Shown here in pieces: positions 52,701-61,659 of a DNA stretch of 64,000 nucleotides; position 1 is the first letter of the stretch, and every line of letters begins with the position of its first letter. The stretch spans positions 62,001-126,000 of the forward strand of contig CALUPU010000005.1 in assembly GCA_944322725.1 (NCBI GenBank), written 5' to 3'. The DNA comes from Candidatus Gastranaerophilales bacterium. GTDB lineage: Bacteria; Cyanobacteriota; Vampirovibrionia; Gastranaerophilales; Gastranaerophilaceae. A program made the translations under genes and the position numbers. Below the pieces are notes generated by a model. The model ran no database searches. It had not been told where the DNA came from and was given only the letters and a program-made list of their open reading frames with translations.

Positions 52701-54942
52701 CTGTGACATTAATCGCATCTATAATTTTGCCGCCCTGTTCAACTGTTAAGTAACCGCTTTTTAATGTACTGTCAGTTTTTAAGCTGCCTCCATCCTTAAC
52801 GGTAATAGATGCATCCGTTGATTCTTGAATTACATCAGCAATGCACGAGCCTTCAACTACAAGGTCTCCGTTATTTGTAAGGTTTCCTGAGGCTTCACCT
52901 GTATCTTGTATTGTAATCTGACCGTTGTTGATAATAGCAGAGGCATCTGTTGTTGTGGAAATAGAGCCGCCTATTTGAGCTGAAGCACCTTTTTCAATAA
53001 CAAATTTAGCACTGTCCTGTATAGAAATTGTTGAATCTTCTTCACTAATAAGACCGCTGCCTATGGATACATTATTTGCTCCATTTATATTAGTATCGGA
53101 ATTTGCCGCTGCGTATATATCATTGGCAATATTATTGGCATTGTTTTCACTGAAGCTGATATTCCCGTCTGTTGTATCAAGAGTCATGCCACCGGCGTTG
53201 TATATTGCACCACCGTCAGTTCCTGCTATATTACCGGTAAAAGAGGTATTCCCTTTTATTGTTAAATCAGCATCGCTTCCTCCATAAATTGTATTATATA
53301 TCGCGCCTCCGCTGCCTTTTGCTTCGTTGCCGATGAATGCGGAATCTTTACCGATTTCTGTTTGCGCACCCCAGTTTGAAATGGCTCCGCCTGTTTTTGC
53401 TGCTGTATTGTTTTCAAAAGTTGCACCATCTTTAATTGTAACAGTCGCTCCATTGCTGGCGTTAAAATTCATTATTGCTCCGCCATGAGATGAATTTGTA
53501 CTGTTTCCTATAAATTCAGCATTTTCACCTATGGTTACAGAAGATAAAGCTCCGTCGGTATCCTGATAAATTGCTCCTCCGCCATATCCTATTGCTGTAT
53601 TGTTATAAAACTTAGCATTATCGCCTATTTCTGTATTGGCACGCTGGTTATGCACAGCACCGCCTTGACCGCCAATGGATTGGTTGCCTATAAATAGCGC
53701 ATCATTACCTATTATTGTTTTTCCGCTGCCTGTATCAACCGTAGATATTGCACCGCCTACTGAGTTAGCTGTGTTATAGGCAAAAACGGCATTGTCCCCA
53801 AAGTTAATAATGGAACCTTCTCCGTAATTAGATACAGCACCGCCCTGGTTTGCAGTGTTTCCTGCAAAAATATTATTATCACCGCTAAAAGTAATATTAC
53901 CTCCGGCGTTATTAAAAATGGCACCGCCATTTTGTGCGGCAGTGTTGCCGTTTTGAGCACCAATGATATTATTATTTGTGTCTCTTATAATTTCACCGAA
54001 CGCAACATTTTCCAGTGTCATATCGGCAGGGTTATATATCGCGCCTCCGGAACCTGTTTGTGCCGAGTTATTTGTAAAAACAGCACTTTTAATTGCAGAA
54101 GATGCATTGTAAGACGGATCAGCATCAGTTGTAATATGAATTGCTCCGCCGTCTATGCCGGCTTTATTATTATCGAAAGAAACTATATTGTTTCCATCTC
54201 CTATATTAAGTGTAGTGTACTGACTGGCTATAGCACCACCGTATTTGCCGGCTTCATTATTTTTAAAAACAGAAGTTCCGTCAATAACAACCTTATTATT
54301 ATTTATTGCATAATATTGCCCCGCAAATATGGCACCGCCCCAAGAACCTGATTTGTTGCCGTCAAATGTTGTTGAAGTAATTTGAGTATTAGAATCTCCT
54401 GCATATATTGCACCTCCGAGTGAGCCTGCAACGTTTCCTTTGAAAACAGTGCCTTCACCTATAGTAAGTTGTGAAAGATTTGTTCCGTTTGTATCTACAT
54501 AAATTGCCCCACCCGATGAAAATGCAGGATTGCCTGTGATTGAATTATAACCGTTGTTTTCAAAAAGCACATTATCATGGATTGTGACAGAACCTCCATT
54601 CCAGGAAGCAATAGCACCGCCTGCAGAACGATAATTACCGTCATCTGAACTGGTAACAGGTTGATTCAGATAGTTTTCGACAAAGGAAGTACCGCTGCCT
54701 ATATCAACAATACCGCCGTTATTATAAATTGCGCCGCCGCCGTAATTTTGTGCCGTTGATGTATTATGTGTAAAGGTAGAGTTTTCTTCGACATTAAAGG
54801 TTTCACCAGTATTAACATACTTTGCTCCGCCGTTTGGTGCAGAACCGTTTTCATATACTTTAGCCAGTATTGCGGAGGTATTCATCAGACTTGATGTCAA
54901 TACAACAGCAACAACTAAACTCTTTGCACAATTTCTCCGCAT
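49711..54942 (-). CDS. Large autotransporter with Pmp-like GGA(I/V)/FxxN repeats
   Basis: The 1743-residue protein has a signal peptide (to about residue 28). The passenger (about 69-580) contains 17 GGAI or GGAV motifs, most followed or preceded by FxxN motifs (FVEN, FENN, FKGN, FDGN and others), forming a right-handed beta-helix. A longer region (about 600-1430) is low in such motifs and rich in Asn, Ser and Thr. The last 300 residues (from about 1435) are an autotransporter beta-barrel with alternating aromatic residues, ending FQGGLQWKIGKE. GGAI/FxxN repeats are the hallmark of chlamydial Pmp adhesins. It is read leftward; the minus-strand start has AGGAGAG upstream. Confidence 0.93.
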   Translation of the reverse strand: MRRNCAKSLVVAVVLTSSLMNTSAILAKVYENGSAPNGGAKYVNTGETFNVEENSTFTHNTSTAQNYGGGAIYNNGGIVDIGSGTSFVENYLNQPVTSSDDGNYRSAGGAIASWNGGSVTIHDNVLFENNGYNSITGNPAFSSGGAIYVDTNGTNLSQLTIGEGTVFKGNVAGSLGGAIYAGDSNTQITSTTFDGNKSGSWGGAIFAGQYYAINNNKVVIDGTSVFKNNEAGKYGGAIASQYTTLNIGDGNNIVSFDNNKAGIDGGAIHITTDADPSYNASSAIKSAVFTNNSAQTGSGGAIYNPADMTLENVAFGEIIRDTNNNIIGAQNGNTAAQNGGAIFNNAGGNITFSGDNNIFAGNTANQGGAVSNYGEGSIINFGDNAVFAYNTANSVGGAISTVDTGSGKTIIGNDALFIGNQSIGGQGGAVHNQRANTEIGDNAKFYNNTAIGYGGGAIYQDTDGALSSVTIGENAEFIGNSTNSSHGGAIMNFNASNGATVTIKDGATFENNTAAKTGGAISNWGAQTEIGKDSAFIGNEAKGSGGAIYNTIYGGSDADLTIKGNTSFTGNIAGTDGGAIYNAGGMTLDTTDGNISFSENNANNIANDIYAAANSDTNINGANNVSIGSGLISEEDSTISIQDSAKFVIEKGASAQIGGSISTTTDASAIINNGQITIQDTGEASGNLTNNGDLVVEGSCIADVIQESTDASITVKDGGSLKTDSTLKSGYLTVEQGGKIIDAINVTDSVVVNVGSAIFDSTGLQVGGDPTNGHITGYFNLANTEVTFTGAFTQDLILSGTSQITTPEDVVKIGDGASNNTLTLSNGSTNAAGGKGFYVTSPATLKLSPDKGNSMTLDEKVSGNGQVLVDQKMIDNPNFDSNQPVSPDNPEKIGAGVGNINITSDNSTFTGNFLQKMGTVIAEAGSKFFRGSNSVEGGTLVLKDGADLTTEVNATANANPAEGYDEYGSVHIYNAIESTIGDDGISRITQDVLENGEIKYINSDGNTVDINITGGGLGLFNGTRVEGDTLTLNKDAGVRDLTFGNGSGSEADSIILNEATKLTYADNAYIKDDTTVSIGKNASLNFANTGNVTYNPVISSTSDTASINQIGSGSTVITSTLENYNGSVNVNGGSLDLASAEDKFLSGVSVSNGALHIAGNLAVENQAASDGKITVTNGSLSVDKAIETNDSLTITDANLSVGDYLAVGADATLTNSIANIVNDFATIGDVTIDNTKLTVGGESDLEKVTIKGDNSNVTLGKDALMTGLTMTDKSSLNALGNINVTGDMTIGAAGSASSPSINMQSGAINTITADNIIINSAANILFDVDPRSQTTDRIISNNTIGGSENLLIGGINFTTSPIDRNVTFDISNLLTDPNGGNPDRVKLPDGGVVANSAMGQYMITSSGAGNPILNASLLSLNPQLYRGQVATLASWQNQLVVNNMLFDHMNVLTRQLMDDAKTANLRAAAYPQFAPYQYSVKDGSLWYKAYGNFERLSMTKGLSVGNNAYGSLVGADFPQISLKNGWNIIPTAYIAYNGAHQTFNGVSMYQNGAQIGLMGTAYKGDFITSLLAYGGGYGNDMSVRGGYGSGSDTTGNWFAGVASKTAYNFHLPHDFIFQPTIMAAYNAFGQQNWSSNFGAMSMSSGMLNGINVAPGFNLIWQKKTFSIYATAQMVYNVMGGVDGKAGNIDLGYVRMRHSYFEYGLGVMKKFKDTFNGYFQITLRNGGRTGIGFQGGLQWKIGKE

Positions 54943-54988
54943 TTATGCTCTCCTAAAAAATTCCATACATTACAAATAAAACTAAATT

Positions 54989-55017
54989 TTCATACTACAT
55001 TAATAATATCATTTCAA
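54989..55017 (-). promoter_or_regulatory. Candidate promoter of the autotransporter gene
   Basis: On the minus strand TTGAAA (55012-55017) and TATGAA (54989-54994) are 17 bases apart, 47 bases before the autotransporter start codon. Both differ from consensus by one or two bases, but position and spacing are right. Confidence 0.4.
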
Positions 55018-55076
55018 TATAAATAATAGAATACATTAGAAGAATGACGCTAAAATCGTTACTAATCTTTATATTT

Positions 55077-55796
55077 CTATATTTCAGCTCCACCGTCTTT
55101 TTTCATTTTTTCGAGTGCTTTTTTAGCACCTGATGATTCTTTTGCAAGTTGTATTACAAACTCTGCAGCCTGAGCGTCACGTGCAATTGCTTCTTTTAAA
55201 GAGAGTATTTCTTCAACTGTCATTTCATTTGTATCTGACATATTTTCCAGATTTTCTTTAAATAAATCCTGAGAAAGTTCGTCATATCCGGGCAGATTTT
55301 TCTTAAATCCGTACCATTTGTGAAACTGATGAAGCATATAATATATATTTATATCCATGTCACGAAGAACAAACATTTCCGGAGATTTAAAAGCCAGGTG
55401 TAATTTTTTTTCTGCCGTGAAACCTGTTATTAAATTTAAATAAAAAGCCTTCCACCCGCTCAATGGTGTTATAAAACCTTCTTCTTCATTTATTTTTGCC
55501 AGTATTTTATCGGCGTGTGCTATTTTATAAACAGGTGTTCCGTGTTCTTTAATAAAATTCAGCAGGTTGTCAGGATTTGTAAAACAGGCTTTTACAATAT
55601 TTTTCACTTCACTGTCCATTGCCTCGAGAATTTTTTCTGTTTGCGTTGACAGAGTCATTGTCTCAGACGCGTTGATATGTGTTTTTGTTGTGGAGTTTGT
55701 ATAGGTGCGGGGCTTGAGTTTTTCCATTGTTTTCTCAAGCTTTTCACGTCTTCTCTCCAGAATATAATTTACAATTTTGGATATAAATCTGTTCAT
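55077..55796 (-). CDS. Hypothetical helical protein
   Basis: The 239-residue protein is not one I recognise. It is charged and mostly helical, has no signal peptide or membrane span, and begins MNRFISKIVNYILERRREKL. A Trp/Tyr/Phe-rich middle (about 110-170, with GWKAFYLNLITGF and INIYYMLHQFHKWYGF) may be a globular core. It lies 134 bases upstream of the autotransporter, in the same direction, and its relation to that gene is unknown. Confidence 0.6.
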   Translation of the reverse strand: MNRFISKIVNYILERRREKLEKTMEKLKPRTYTNSTTKTHINASETMTLSTQTEKILEAMDSEVKNIVKACFTNPDNLLNFIKEHGTPVYKIAHADKILAKINEEEGFITPLSGWKAFYLNLITGFTAEKKLHLAFKSPEMFVLRDMDINIYYMLHQFHKWYGFKKNLPGYDELSQDLFKENLENMSDTNEMTVEEILSLKEAIARDAQAAEFVIQLAKESSGAKKALEKMKKDGGAEI

Positions 55797-55904
55797 AGTT
55801 CTATTAAATCATATTTTTTTTTAATGACCAAGATACAAAAGATATTCTAAAAAAATATTATAATATTTATATATTTTTGATTTAATGATATAATCTTTTT
55901 CGAA

Positions 55905-57710
55905 ATGGATAAGAAGTCGTTAAGTATAAGTACACAGAATAAGTTAATACTGCTGGGGTTAGTTGTTAGCACGGTCTTGATAGTGGGGCTTGCTGTTTTT
56001 GCCATTACAAATATCCAGCAGAAAATTTCTGAAGTATATTCGGGTTTTGGCGAAATTCTTACAAAAACTCTTGCGATTGAAAGCGTTGAAATAACGAAAG
56101 ATGTCCAGGAATTTGACAAGTTTTCCACATTGCAGGCTCATACACAGTCTATTATGAACAGCAATAATGAAATTGCTTTTATTGAATTTCAGGATGCTGA
56201 AAATAATATAATTTATTCAAGCAAAAAAGATTATCCATCACGTGCAGGTCAGGCAAAAATCACAAGTTCCTCACAGATGATTGTGGATAATGACGGTGTT
56301 AAAACAACTATAGGAAAAGTCACTGTCGGTCTGTCAGGAGGCGCAACAAAGGATATTTCCCATGCAACAAGAAACTCCATGCTTGTTGTCTTTACTGTTG
56401 CGTGGCTTGTGTTTACGCTCGTCATACTGATTAATACTATTCTTATTACGCGCGAACTGAGTATGCTCCATCACGGGGTTAAAAAAATCTCAACCGGACA
56501 GTTCGGTTATACTCTTGATGACAAAAACACATCAGGCGAAATCAAAGATCTTATTCACGCTTTCAATGACATGTCATTGAGACTGCACCAGTATGAAGAA
56601 CAGAATATTGACCAGCTTACACTTGAACGCAATAAGTTTGAAGCTGTTCTTATGAGTATTGTCAACGGCGTTGTTGTCTGCGACAACTATGACAATGTTG
56701 TGCTTGTTAACAATGCTGCTAAAAAAATGCTTGAAGTTGAAGATGAACAGATTCTTAACACAAAAATTCAGATGTATTGCGATACTGACGGAGAGTTATG
56801 TTTTAAAGACAAAATAGAACAGTTTAAAGACACTCCATTAGATGTCATGGAAAACAAACCTCTGGAGTTTAACATAGAGATTGACGGTCGTGTTATAAAA
56901 GCTGTTATTTCTCCAATGTTTTCTAAAAATCAGGACTATGTCGGATATGTAATTGTCTTAATTGATGTGACAAAAGAAGTTGAAATCGACAGAATGAAAA
57001 GCAATTTTATTTCAAATGTAAGCCACGAATTAAGAACTCCCGTTACTGTTTTGAGAACTTACATTGATACTATTTACAATCATTCTGATGACTTTGATGA
57101 GCAGACTAACAAAGAATTCTTCGAAGTAATAAATAAAGAAGCGGCAAGACTGCAAAAAATGGTTAATGACATACTTGACTTTTCAAGGCTTGAAGCAGGT
57201 AATGTAAATGTAGAAAAAGAAAAAACAAATATAGTTCCGCTGATTGAATCGGAAATACAATCCATGCAGATTCTTGCAGAAGAAAAACATTTGACTTTTT
57301 CTCTTATCAAAGAACCTGACCTGCCCGAAATACCGATAAATGTTGATAGTATTGAAAGAGCATTGAATAATTTACTATCAAATGCCATCAAATACTCCCC
57401 TGAAAACGGCAGAATCAAAGTACGTGCAGAAATAGCAAGAGACCCGAATTTTGTAGAAGTTTCCGTAGAAGATCAGGGCTGCGGCATACCTGAAGAACAT
57501 CAGAAAAAAATCTTTGAACGATTCTATCGTGTTGAAAATGATACGCATACAGTAAAAGGTACAGGACTAGGTCTCCACCTTGTAAAAATAACTATTGAAA
57601 AACACCATGGCGGAGAAGTTTTTGTTAAAAGCCGTCCGGGCGAAGGTTCGACTTTCGGTTTCCGACTTCCTATAAACCCCGTAGAACAGTCAGAAGCACA
57701 GGATGACTAG
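55905..57710 (+). CDS. Membrane sensor histidine kinase
   Basis: The 601-residue protein has two membrane segments (about 12-35 and 158-180) around a periplasmic sensor region, a HAMP domain (about 180-230), a PAS domain (about 240-350), HisKA with NFISNVSHELRTPVTVL (phospho-acceptor His), and HATPase_c with NLLSNAIKYSPE, VEDQGCGIPEEHQ and GTGLGLHLVK. It resembles PhoR/WalK-type kinases. No response regulator gene is adjacent. There is no clear ribosome-binding site before the ATG. Its 3' end overlaps the convergent rubrerythrin gene by four bases. Confidence 0.93.
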   Translation: MDKKSLSISTQNKLILLGLVVSTVLIVGLAVFAITNIQQKISEVYSGFGEILTKTLAIESVEITKDVQEFDKFSTLQAHTQSIMNSNNEIAFIEFQDAENNIIYSSKKDYPSRAGQAKITSSSQMIVDNDGVKTTIGKVTVGLSGGATKDISHATRNSMLVVFTVAWLVFTLVILINTILITRELSMLHHGVKKISTGQFGYTLDDKNTSGEIKDLIHAFNDMSLRLHQYEEQNIDQLTLERNKFEAVLMSIVNGVVVCDNYDNVVLVNNAAKKMLEVEDEQILNTKIQMYCDTDGELCFKDKIEQFKDTPLDVMENKPLEFNIEIDGRVIKAVISPMFSKNQDYVGYVIVLIDVTKEVEIDRMKSNFISNVSHELRTPVTVLRTYIDTIYNHSDDFDEQTNKEFFEVINKEAARLQKMVNDILDFSRLEAGNVNVEKEKTNIVPLIESEIQSMQILAEEKHLTFSLIKEPDLPEIPINVDSIERALNNLLSNAIKYSPENGRIKVRAEIARDPNFVEVSVEDQGCGIPEEHQKKIFERFYRVENDTHTVKGTGLGLHLVKITIEKHHGGEVFVKSRPGEGSTFGFRLPINPVEQSEAQDD

Positions 57711-58294
57711 TAGTTTTTGCATTTTTCAAAAAAGTATGCCTTAGGATGCTGACAGAACGGGCATTTTTGCGGAGGTTCTTCGCCTTCATAGGTGTAGCCG
57801 CATTTTGCACATTCCCAGATAACCGGTTCTGTTTTTTTGAATACGGTTTTGGTTTCGATATTTTGTACAAGTTTGTTGTATCTTGTCATATGCATTTTTT
57901 CAATGCTTCTTATTGTTTCAAAAAGGCAGGCAATCCTGTCAAAACCTTCTTCTCTTGCATCTTTTGCAAAACGTGCATACATATCTTCCCATTCATAATT
58001 CTCAGTGCTTGCAGCTGTTTTAAGATTCTCGAGGGTGTCGTGTAATTTTCCTCCGCTGAGTATTCTAAGCCAGATTTTACCGTGTTCCTCTTCGTTGTTA
58101 GCGGTTTCTTCAAAAATTCTTGCTATCTGCTCATAACCTTCTTTTCTTGCTTTCTGTGCAAAAAATGTATAACGGTTTCTTGCCTCTGATTCTCCGCAAA
58201 AAGCCTGCTCCAGATTTTTTTCTGTCTGAGTACCTTTTAAATCCCCTGTGATATATTTTGAAAAATCATCATCGTCTTCACTGAATAACCCCAT
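57707..58294 (-). CDS. rbr: Rubrerythrin
   Basis: Rubrerythrin is a cytoplasmic peroxidase of anaerobes that reduces hydrogen peroxide. The 195-residue product has the diiron ferritin-like domain: FCGESEARNRYTFFAQKA, NNEEEHGKIW, TENYEWEDMYARFA and SIEKMHMTRY supply the ligands. The C-terminal rubredoxin-like domain has CAKCGYTYEG and CPFCQHPKAYF with four Cys. An AAAGGAG site precedes the ATG. It supports an anaerobic or microaerobic lifestyle. Confidence 0.95.
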   Translation of the reverse strand: MGLFSEDDDDFSKYITGDLKGTQTEKNLEQAFCGESEARNRYTFFAQKARKEGYEQIARIFEETANNEEEHGKIWLRILSGGKLHDTLENLKTAASTENYEWEDMYARFAKDAREEGFDRIACLFETIRSIEKMHMTRYNKLVQNIETKTVFKKTEPVIWECAKCGYTYEGEEPPQKCPFCQHPKAYFFEKCKNY

Positions 58295-58524
58295 AGTAAC
58301 TCCTTTCGTTTGACTGTTTTATTAGAACACAAATTTTAAAAAGTAATGTAATCCTCTCAGGCAAAGCAAGGTGTATAATTTTTTAAAAAGCGATTAAGTG
58401 TAAACCTTACCATAAATAAATATAGACTACGTTTACAGGTGTTTTAATAAGGCAAAATATTAAGAAAAATTAAGCTGAAAAAAGGCATCTTGATTGCTTT
58501 TTTAAAAATACCTTTGATTTAAGA

Positions 58525-58553
58525 TTGAGAAGCTTTTGAATGTGTGTTACAAT
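58525..58553 (+). promoter_or_regulatory. Promoter of the phosphodiester glycosidase gene
   Basis: TTGAGA (58525-58530), a 17-base spacer and TACAAT (58548-58553), with TGT just before the -10, form a good vegetative promoter. It sits 35 bases before the start codon at 58588 and overlaps an in-frame ATG at 58540, which argues against that upstream start. Confidence 0.6.
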
Positions 58554-58587
58554 AGTAGTAGAAAGGATAAAAAAAGAGTTAATCACG

Positions 58588-59856
58588 ATGAACACTACAT
58601 TAGTCTACAATCACAAAAGCATGAGAAAGTTAATTAATAATTCTTTATGCTTTACTGTATTGTTAGCTGCAGTTTGTTCTCAATCTTTGTTGATTAACAA
58701 CAGCCTTTTTGCAAGCGAAGCGATTAATAACGGAGCGAATATTAAACAGTATAATGTGGAGGAGCAGACACACAGTCTTACGGAGGAGAAACAAAGATGG
58801 GAGTCAATGCTCAGGCAGCGATACCGCAACGGGGCAATTCTTACGGTAGCGGACGGGGTGAAGCATATCCGTATGGTGAAGTATATCAATTCAAGACCCG
58901 TTAAGATAAACATAGTCGAAGTTAATACAAAAATAAATCCAAACATTGAAATCGCTCCACAGCTTGCATCTACAAATTTAAAACACAGGGCAACCATAAG
59001 AACTATTGCAAACCGCAACAATTCTATCGCCGCAGTCAACGGCACATATTTTAAGCCCCAGAACGGTATACCTTTAGGTACTCTTATGATAGACAGGAAA
59101 GTCTATACGGGACCTATCCATAACAGAGTTGCAATGGGCATAGGCAAAAATGAATACAAAATGGCGCAGGTTCAATTCAACTCAACATTAAAAGCCGGCA
59201 GGCAGAATTTAAAAATAGACAATATAAACCAGCCGAGAATGCTTTCTACATATACTCTTCTTTATACGAGAGACTGGGGGCAGACCTCCCCGACACCACC
59301 GAAATACGGCGTTAACATAGCTATACAGGATAACAAAATCACTGCAATATCTTACGGCTCCACACCTATACCTGAAAACGGATATGTAATATCCGGACCC
59401 AAAGTAAAGTTGGAGCCGTTTTTTTCTGCAAGAAAGATTGAACTTGATATAAAAATGGTTCCCGAATGGGAAAATATTGACCACATAATAAGCGGAGGCC
59501 CATATCTTGTAAAAGACGGCAATGTATATGTTGATGTTACCGCACAGAAACTCGGTTCTATAACAGGCAAAAACCCGAGAACTGCAATAGGTTACACTGC
59601 AAATAACGAATTTATAATGGTAGCGGTAGACGGCAGAGAGCACGCCTCTGTCGGTATGACACTTGGTGAACTTGCCAGAATGATGAAGGGTTTTGGCTGT
59701 GTAAATGCTATGAACCTCGACGGCGGCGGCTCTACAGTTATGTATGTACAGGGCAGGGTTGTCAACAATCCCGCACAAAGAGGCGGTATTCCGATATCTA
59801 ACGCATTGACTATTTCAGAAAGGACAAGGATTGCTTATGATAAAAACAATTCGTAG
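58588..59856 (+). CDS. Phosphodiester glycosidase family protein (NAGPA-like)
   Basis: The 422-residue protein has an N-terminal membrane segment or signal peptide (about 15-45) and then a NAGPA (DUF2233) domain. Marks are IAAVNGTYFKPQNGIPLGTL, RTAIGYTANNEFIMVAVDGR and MNLDGGGSTVMYVQGRVVNNP. Such proteins cleave phosphodiester-linked sugars in envelope polymers and often act with exopolysaccharide or wall teichoic-type polymers. The start at 58588 is chosen over 58540 because a promoter covers the upstream frame. No related gene lies beside it. Confidence 0.88.
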   Translation: MNTTLVYNHKSMRKLINNSLCFTVLLAAVCSQSLLINNSLFASEAINNGANIKQYNVEEQTHSLTEEKQRWESMLRQRYRNGAILTVADGVKHIRMVKYINSRPVKINIVEVNTKINPNIEIAPQLASTNLKHRATIRTIANRNNSIAAVNGTYFKPQNGIPLGTLMIDRKVYTGPIHNRVAMGIGKNEYKMAQVQFNSTLKAGRQNLKIDNINQPRMLSTYTLLYTRDWGQTSPTPPKYGVNIAIQDNKITAISYGSTPIPENGYVISGPKVKLEPFFSARKIELDIKMVPEWENIDHIISGGPYLVKDGNVYVDVTAQKLGSITGKNPRTAIGYTANNEFIMVAVDGREHASVGMTLGELARMMKGFGCVNAMNLDGGGSTVMYVQGRVVNNPAQRGGIPISNALTISERTRIAYDKNNS

Positions 59857-60012
59857 AAAAATGAACCGTTTATACAAAAGAATCCTTATACAGGTTAAGA
59901 AAAGTCTGGTTTATTTTGTCAGCAATAACTTGATATTGATTTATTAAATTTATTCTTACTAAAACAGGGTTATTTGTAATTTTCTATTTTTTTATTTTCA
60001 CAACAGCAAAGG

Positions 60013-60534
60013 CTATTTAGTATTGTTGAGTTTATCAAAAGATTCCTGCGCAAAGGATTGCTTATCCGTAAATTCTTTATACTTATTTATTGCAATCTGT
60101 CTTTTTGTTTCAAGTTCTTTCAATTCTTTCTGATATTTTGCTATAATAAGTGTTTCTTGCGGGTGTTTTGCTTTCAGGTTGTTTAAAAGTCCGGTTTTAA
60201 AATCTATTTTACGCTGTAATCTTGATATTTCTTTACTCAAAATTTCTTGTTGTGTCGGATTTAAAGAAGCATTAACATATGCCATAAAGTCATCAACCTT
60301 TGGCTGCAATTTTTGTTTTACTTTAGCATACAACTCTTGTACTGCTTTTTTTGCCTTTGGATAGTTTTCTTTTACATAATCAGAGGCTGTTTCTGCACCG
60401 CTTTTCAGCTTTGGTTCCAGATACTCTGCAGTATCTTTGATTATTTCTTTAGCTTCCTGTTTTGATATTTCAAGCTTTTGTTTAAATTGTTTTTTCAATG
60501 CTTGATAAAAAGCCTTATCTGTATTTATTTTCAT
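60013..60534 (-). CDS. Hypothetical coiled-coil protein
   Basis: The 173-residue protein is almost wholly charged helix (Lys/Glu/Ala/Gln-rich) with no membrane segment, and starts MKINTDKAFYQALKKQ. The C-terminal half (QQEILSKEISRLQRK to AINKYKEF) is a likely coiled coil. ATG 60534 has AAGGAG eight bases upstream, inside a terminator-like hairpin. It is the last gene in line with the flagellar operon, which suggests but does not show a link. Confidence 0.65.
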   Translation of the reverse strand: MKINTDKAFYQALKKQFKQKLEISKQEAKEIIKDTAEYLEPKLKSGAETASDYVKENYPKAKKAVQELYAKVKQKLQPKVDDFMAYVNASLNPTQQEILSKEISRLQRKIDFKTGLLNNLKAKHPQETLIIAKYQKELKELETKRQIAINKYKEFTDKQSFAQESFDKLNNTK

Positions 60535-60579
60535 AAAAAAATCTCCTTGTATTATTATAAAACACAAGAAGATTTTTTT
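60535..60579 (-). terminator. Terminator-like hairpin that includes the ribosome-binding site of the next gene
   Basis: On the minus strand two 16-base arms (60564-60579 and 60535-60550) pair with one G-U, around a 13-base loop, and end in seven T. The AAGGAG site of the gene at 60534 lies in the second arm, so the same hairpin can end the fliE transcript and hide that site. Confidence 0.7.
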
Positions 60580-60590
60580 GCTATCTAATT

Positions 60591-60938
60591 TTATAATTGA
60601 ATCTGCATAATTTTGTCGTATGCCTGAATAATTTTTGTTGTAATATTTGTTGCAACCGTAACTCCGAGTTCAGCTTTTGCCATAGCGGTCATAACATCGT
60701 GGATATCTGCATTTCCGTTTTCTTCCATAACATCTTTCATAAGCTGGTCTGGTGCGTTAAGTTCTTTGTTGAAATTTTCAACAAGACCCGAGAATACAGA
60801 TTTAAAGTCGTTTGTCTCAAGCTTTTCCACACGATTCATTCTGAAAGGCTTGTTTGTGATGCTTATTCCTGTATCCAGCTTTGTGGGCTGCATTCTTTCA
60901 AATAGATTTATGTTAGGTGCGAATTTCTTTTCTATCAT
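60591..60938 (-). CDS. fliE: Flagellar hook-basal body complex protein FliE
   Basis: FliE joins the MS ring to the proximal rod. The 115-residue product has the family segment DFKSVFSGLVENFNKE and the C-terminal NADIHDVMTAMAKAELGVTVATNITTKI-type helix (shown here in part as DIHDVMTAMAKAEL). It is the last flagellar gene before a terminator in the leftward operon. A 16-base gap separates it from the lytic transglycosylase gene upstream. Confidence 0.92.
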   Translation of the reverse strand: MIEKKFAPNINLFERMQPTKLDTGISITNKPFRMNRVEKLETNDFKSVFSGLVENFNKELNAPDQLMKDVMEENGNADIHDVMTAMAKAELGVTVATNITTKIIQAYDKIMQIQL

Positions 60939-60954
60939 ATTTTTTCCTTTTAAT

Positions 60955-61635
60955 CTAGCTTAAATAATTGGCAAGGATACTTTTTACATAGTTCTGGGTT
61001 TCCTTAAATGGAGGTACACCGCCGTATTTATCAACATTTCCGCCGCCTGCGTTATAAGCTGCAAGCGCAAGAACAAGGTTGCCGTTGTATCTTGCAAGCA
61101 GTCCTTTCAGGTGTTTTACCCCGCCTTCTACGTTTTGGACAGGGTTGTAGGCATCTTTGACCCCGAGACCTTTTGCAGTAGCAGGCATTAGCTGCATAAG
61201 CCCCATAGCTCCGCAGTGTGAACGTGCTTTGGGGTTAAATCCTGATTCCTGTCTTATTACAGCTTGAACAAGTTTTTCATCCACACCGTATTTCTTAGAA
61301 ACTTTTGAGATAATATCCATTATTTGCGCCCGTGTCGGGTTTGTTACATTGGTAATGGTTGTTTGTATAGAATTTGCAGCTTTTACTGTATTTTTTTGAA
61401 GTGTATTTGCAGCAGAAGTAAGTGAAAGAAAATTTTTACCGTCTGTTCTGAACTGACCTTCACCTTTTTGGCTTGCTTTTAGAATTTCTGCAAAGGTCTG
61501 TTTCTCCGTTTTTACAGCATCCGGATTAAGCTGCTTTTCAATACTTGCAACATGGGCTCTGATTGATTGAACCCTTTGCATTGCAGCTTCCTTACCGCCT
61601 TGATCAATATATCCTTGTATTGTTGGAGAGAACAT
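60955..61635 (-). CDS. Lytic transglycosylase in the flagellar rod operon
   Basis: The 226-residue protein has a C-terminal SLT domain (about 110-226): [20 protein letters not shown] with the catalytic Glu, [17 protein letters not shown], and [18 protein letters not shown]. The N-terminal 100 residues have no signal peptide. It lies between flgC and fliE, so it probably cuts peptidoglycan for rod passage, the job of FlgJ or SltF elsewhere. It may be exported by the flagellar secretion system; that part is inferred from context. Confidence 0.88.
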   Translation of the reverse strand: MFSPTIQGYIDQGGKEAAMQRVQSIRAHVASIEKQLNPDAVKTEKQTFAEILKASQKGEGQFRTDGKNFLSLTSAANTLQKNTVKAANSIQTTITNVTNPTRAQIMDIISKVSKKYGVDEKLVQAVIRQESGFNPKARSHCGAMGLMQLMPATAKGLGVKDAYNPVQNVEGGVKHLKGLLARYNGNLVLALAAYNAGGGNVDKYGGVPPFKETQNYVKSILANYLS

Positions 61636-61659
61636 TAACTTAACTACCTGTCTTTATTT

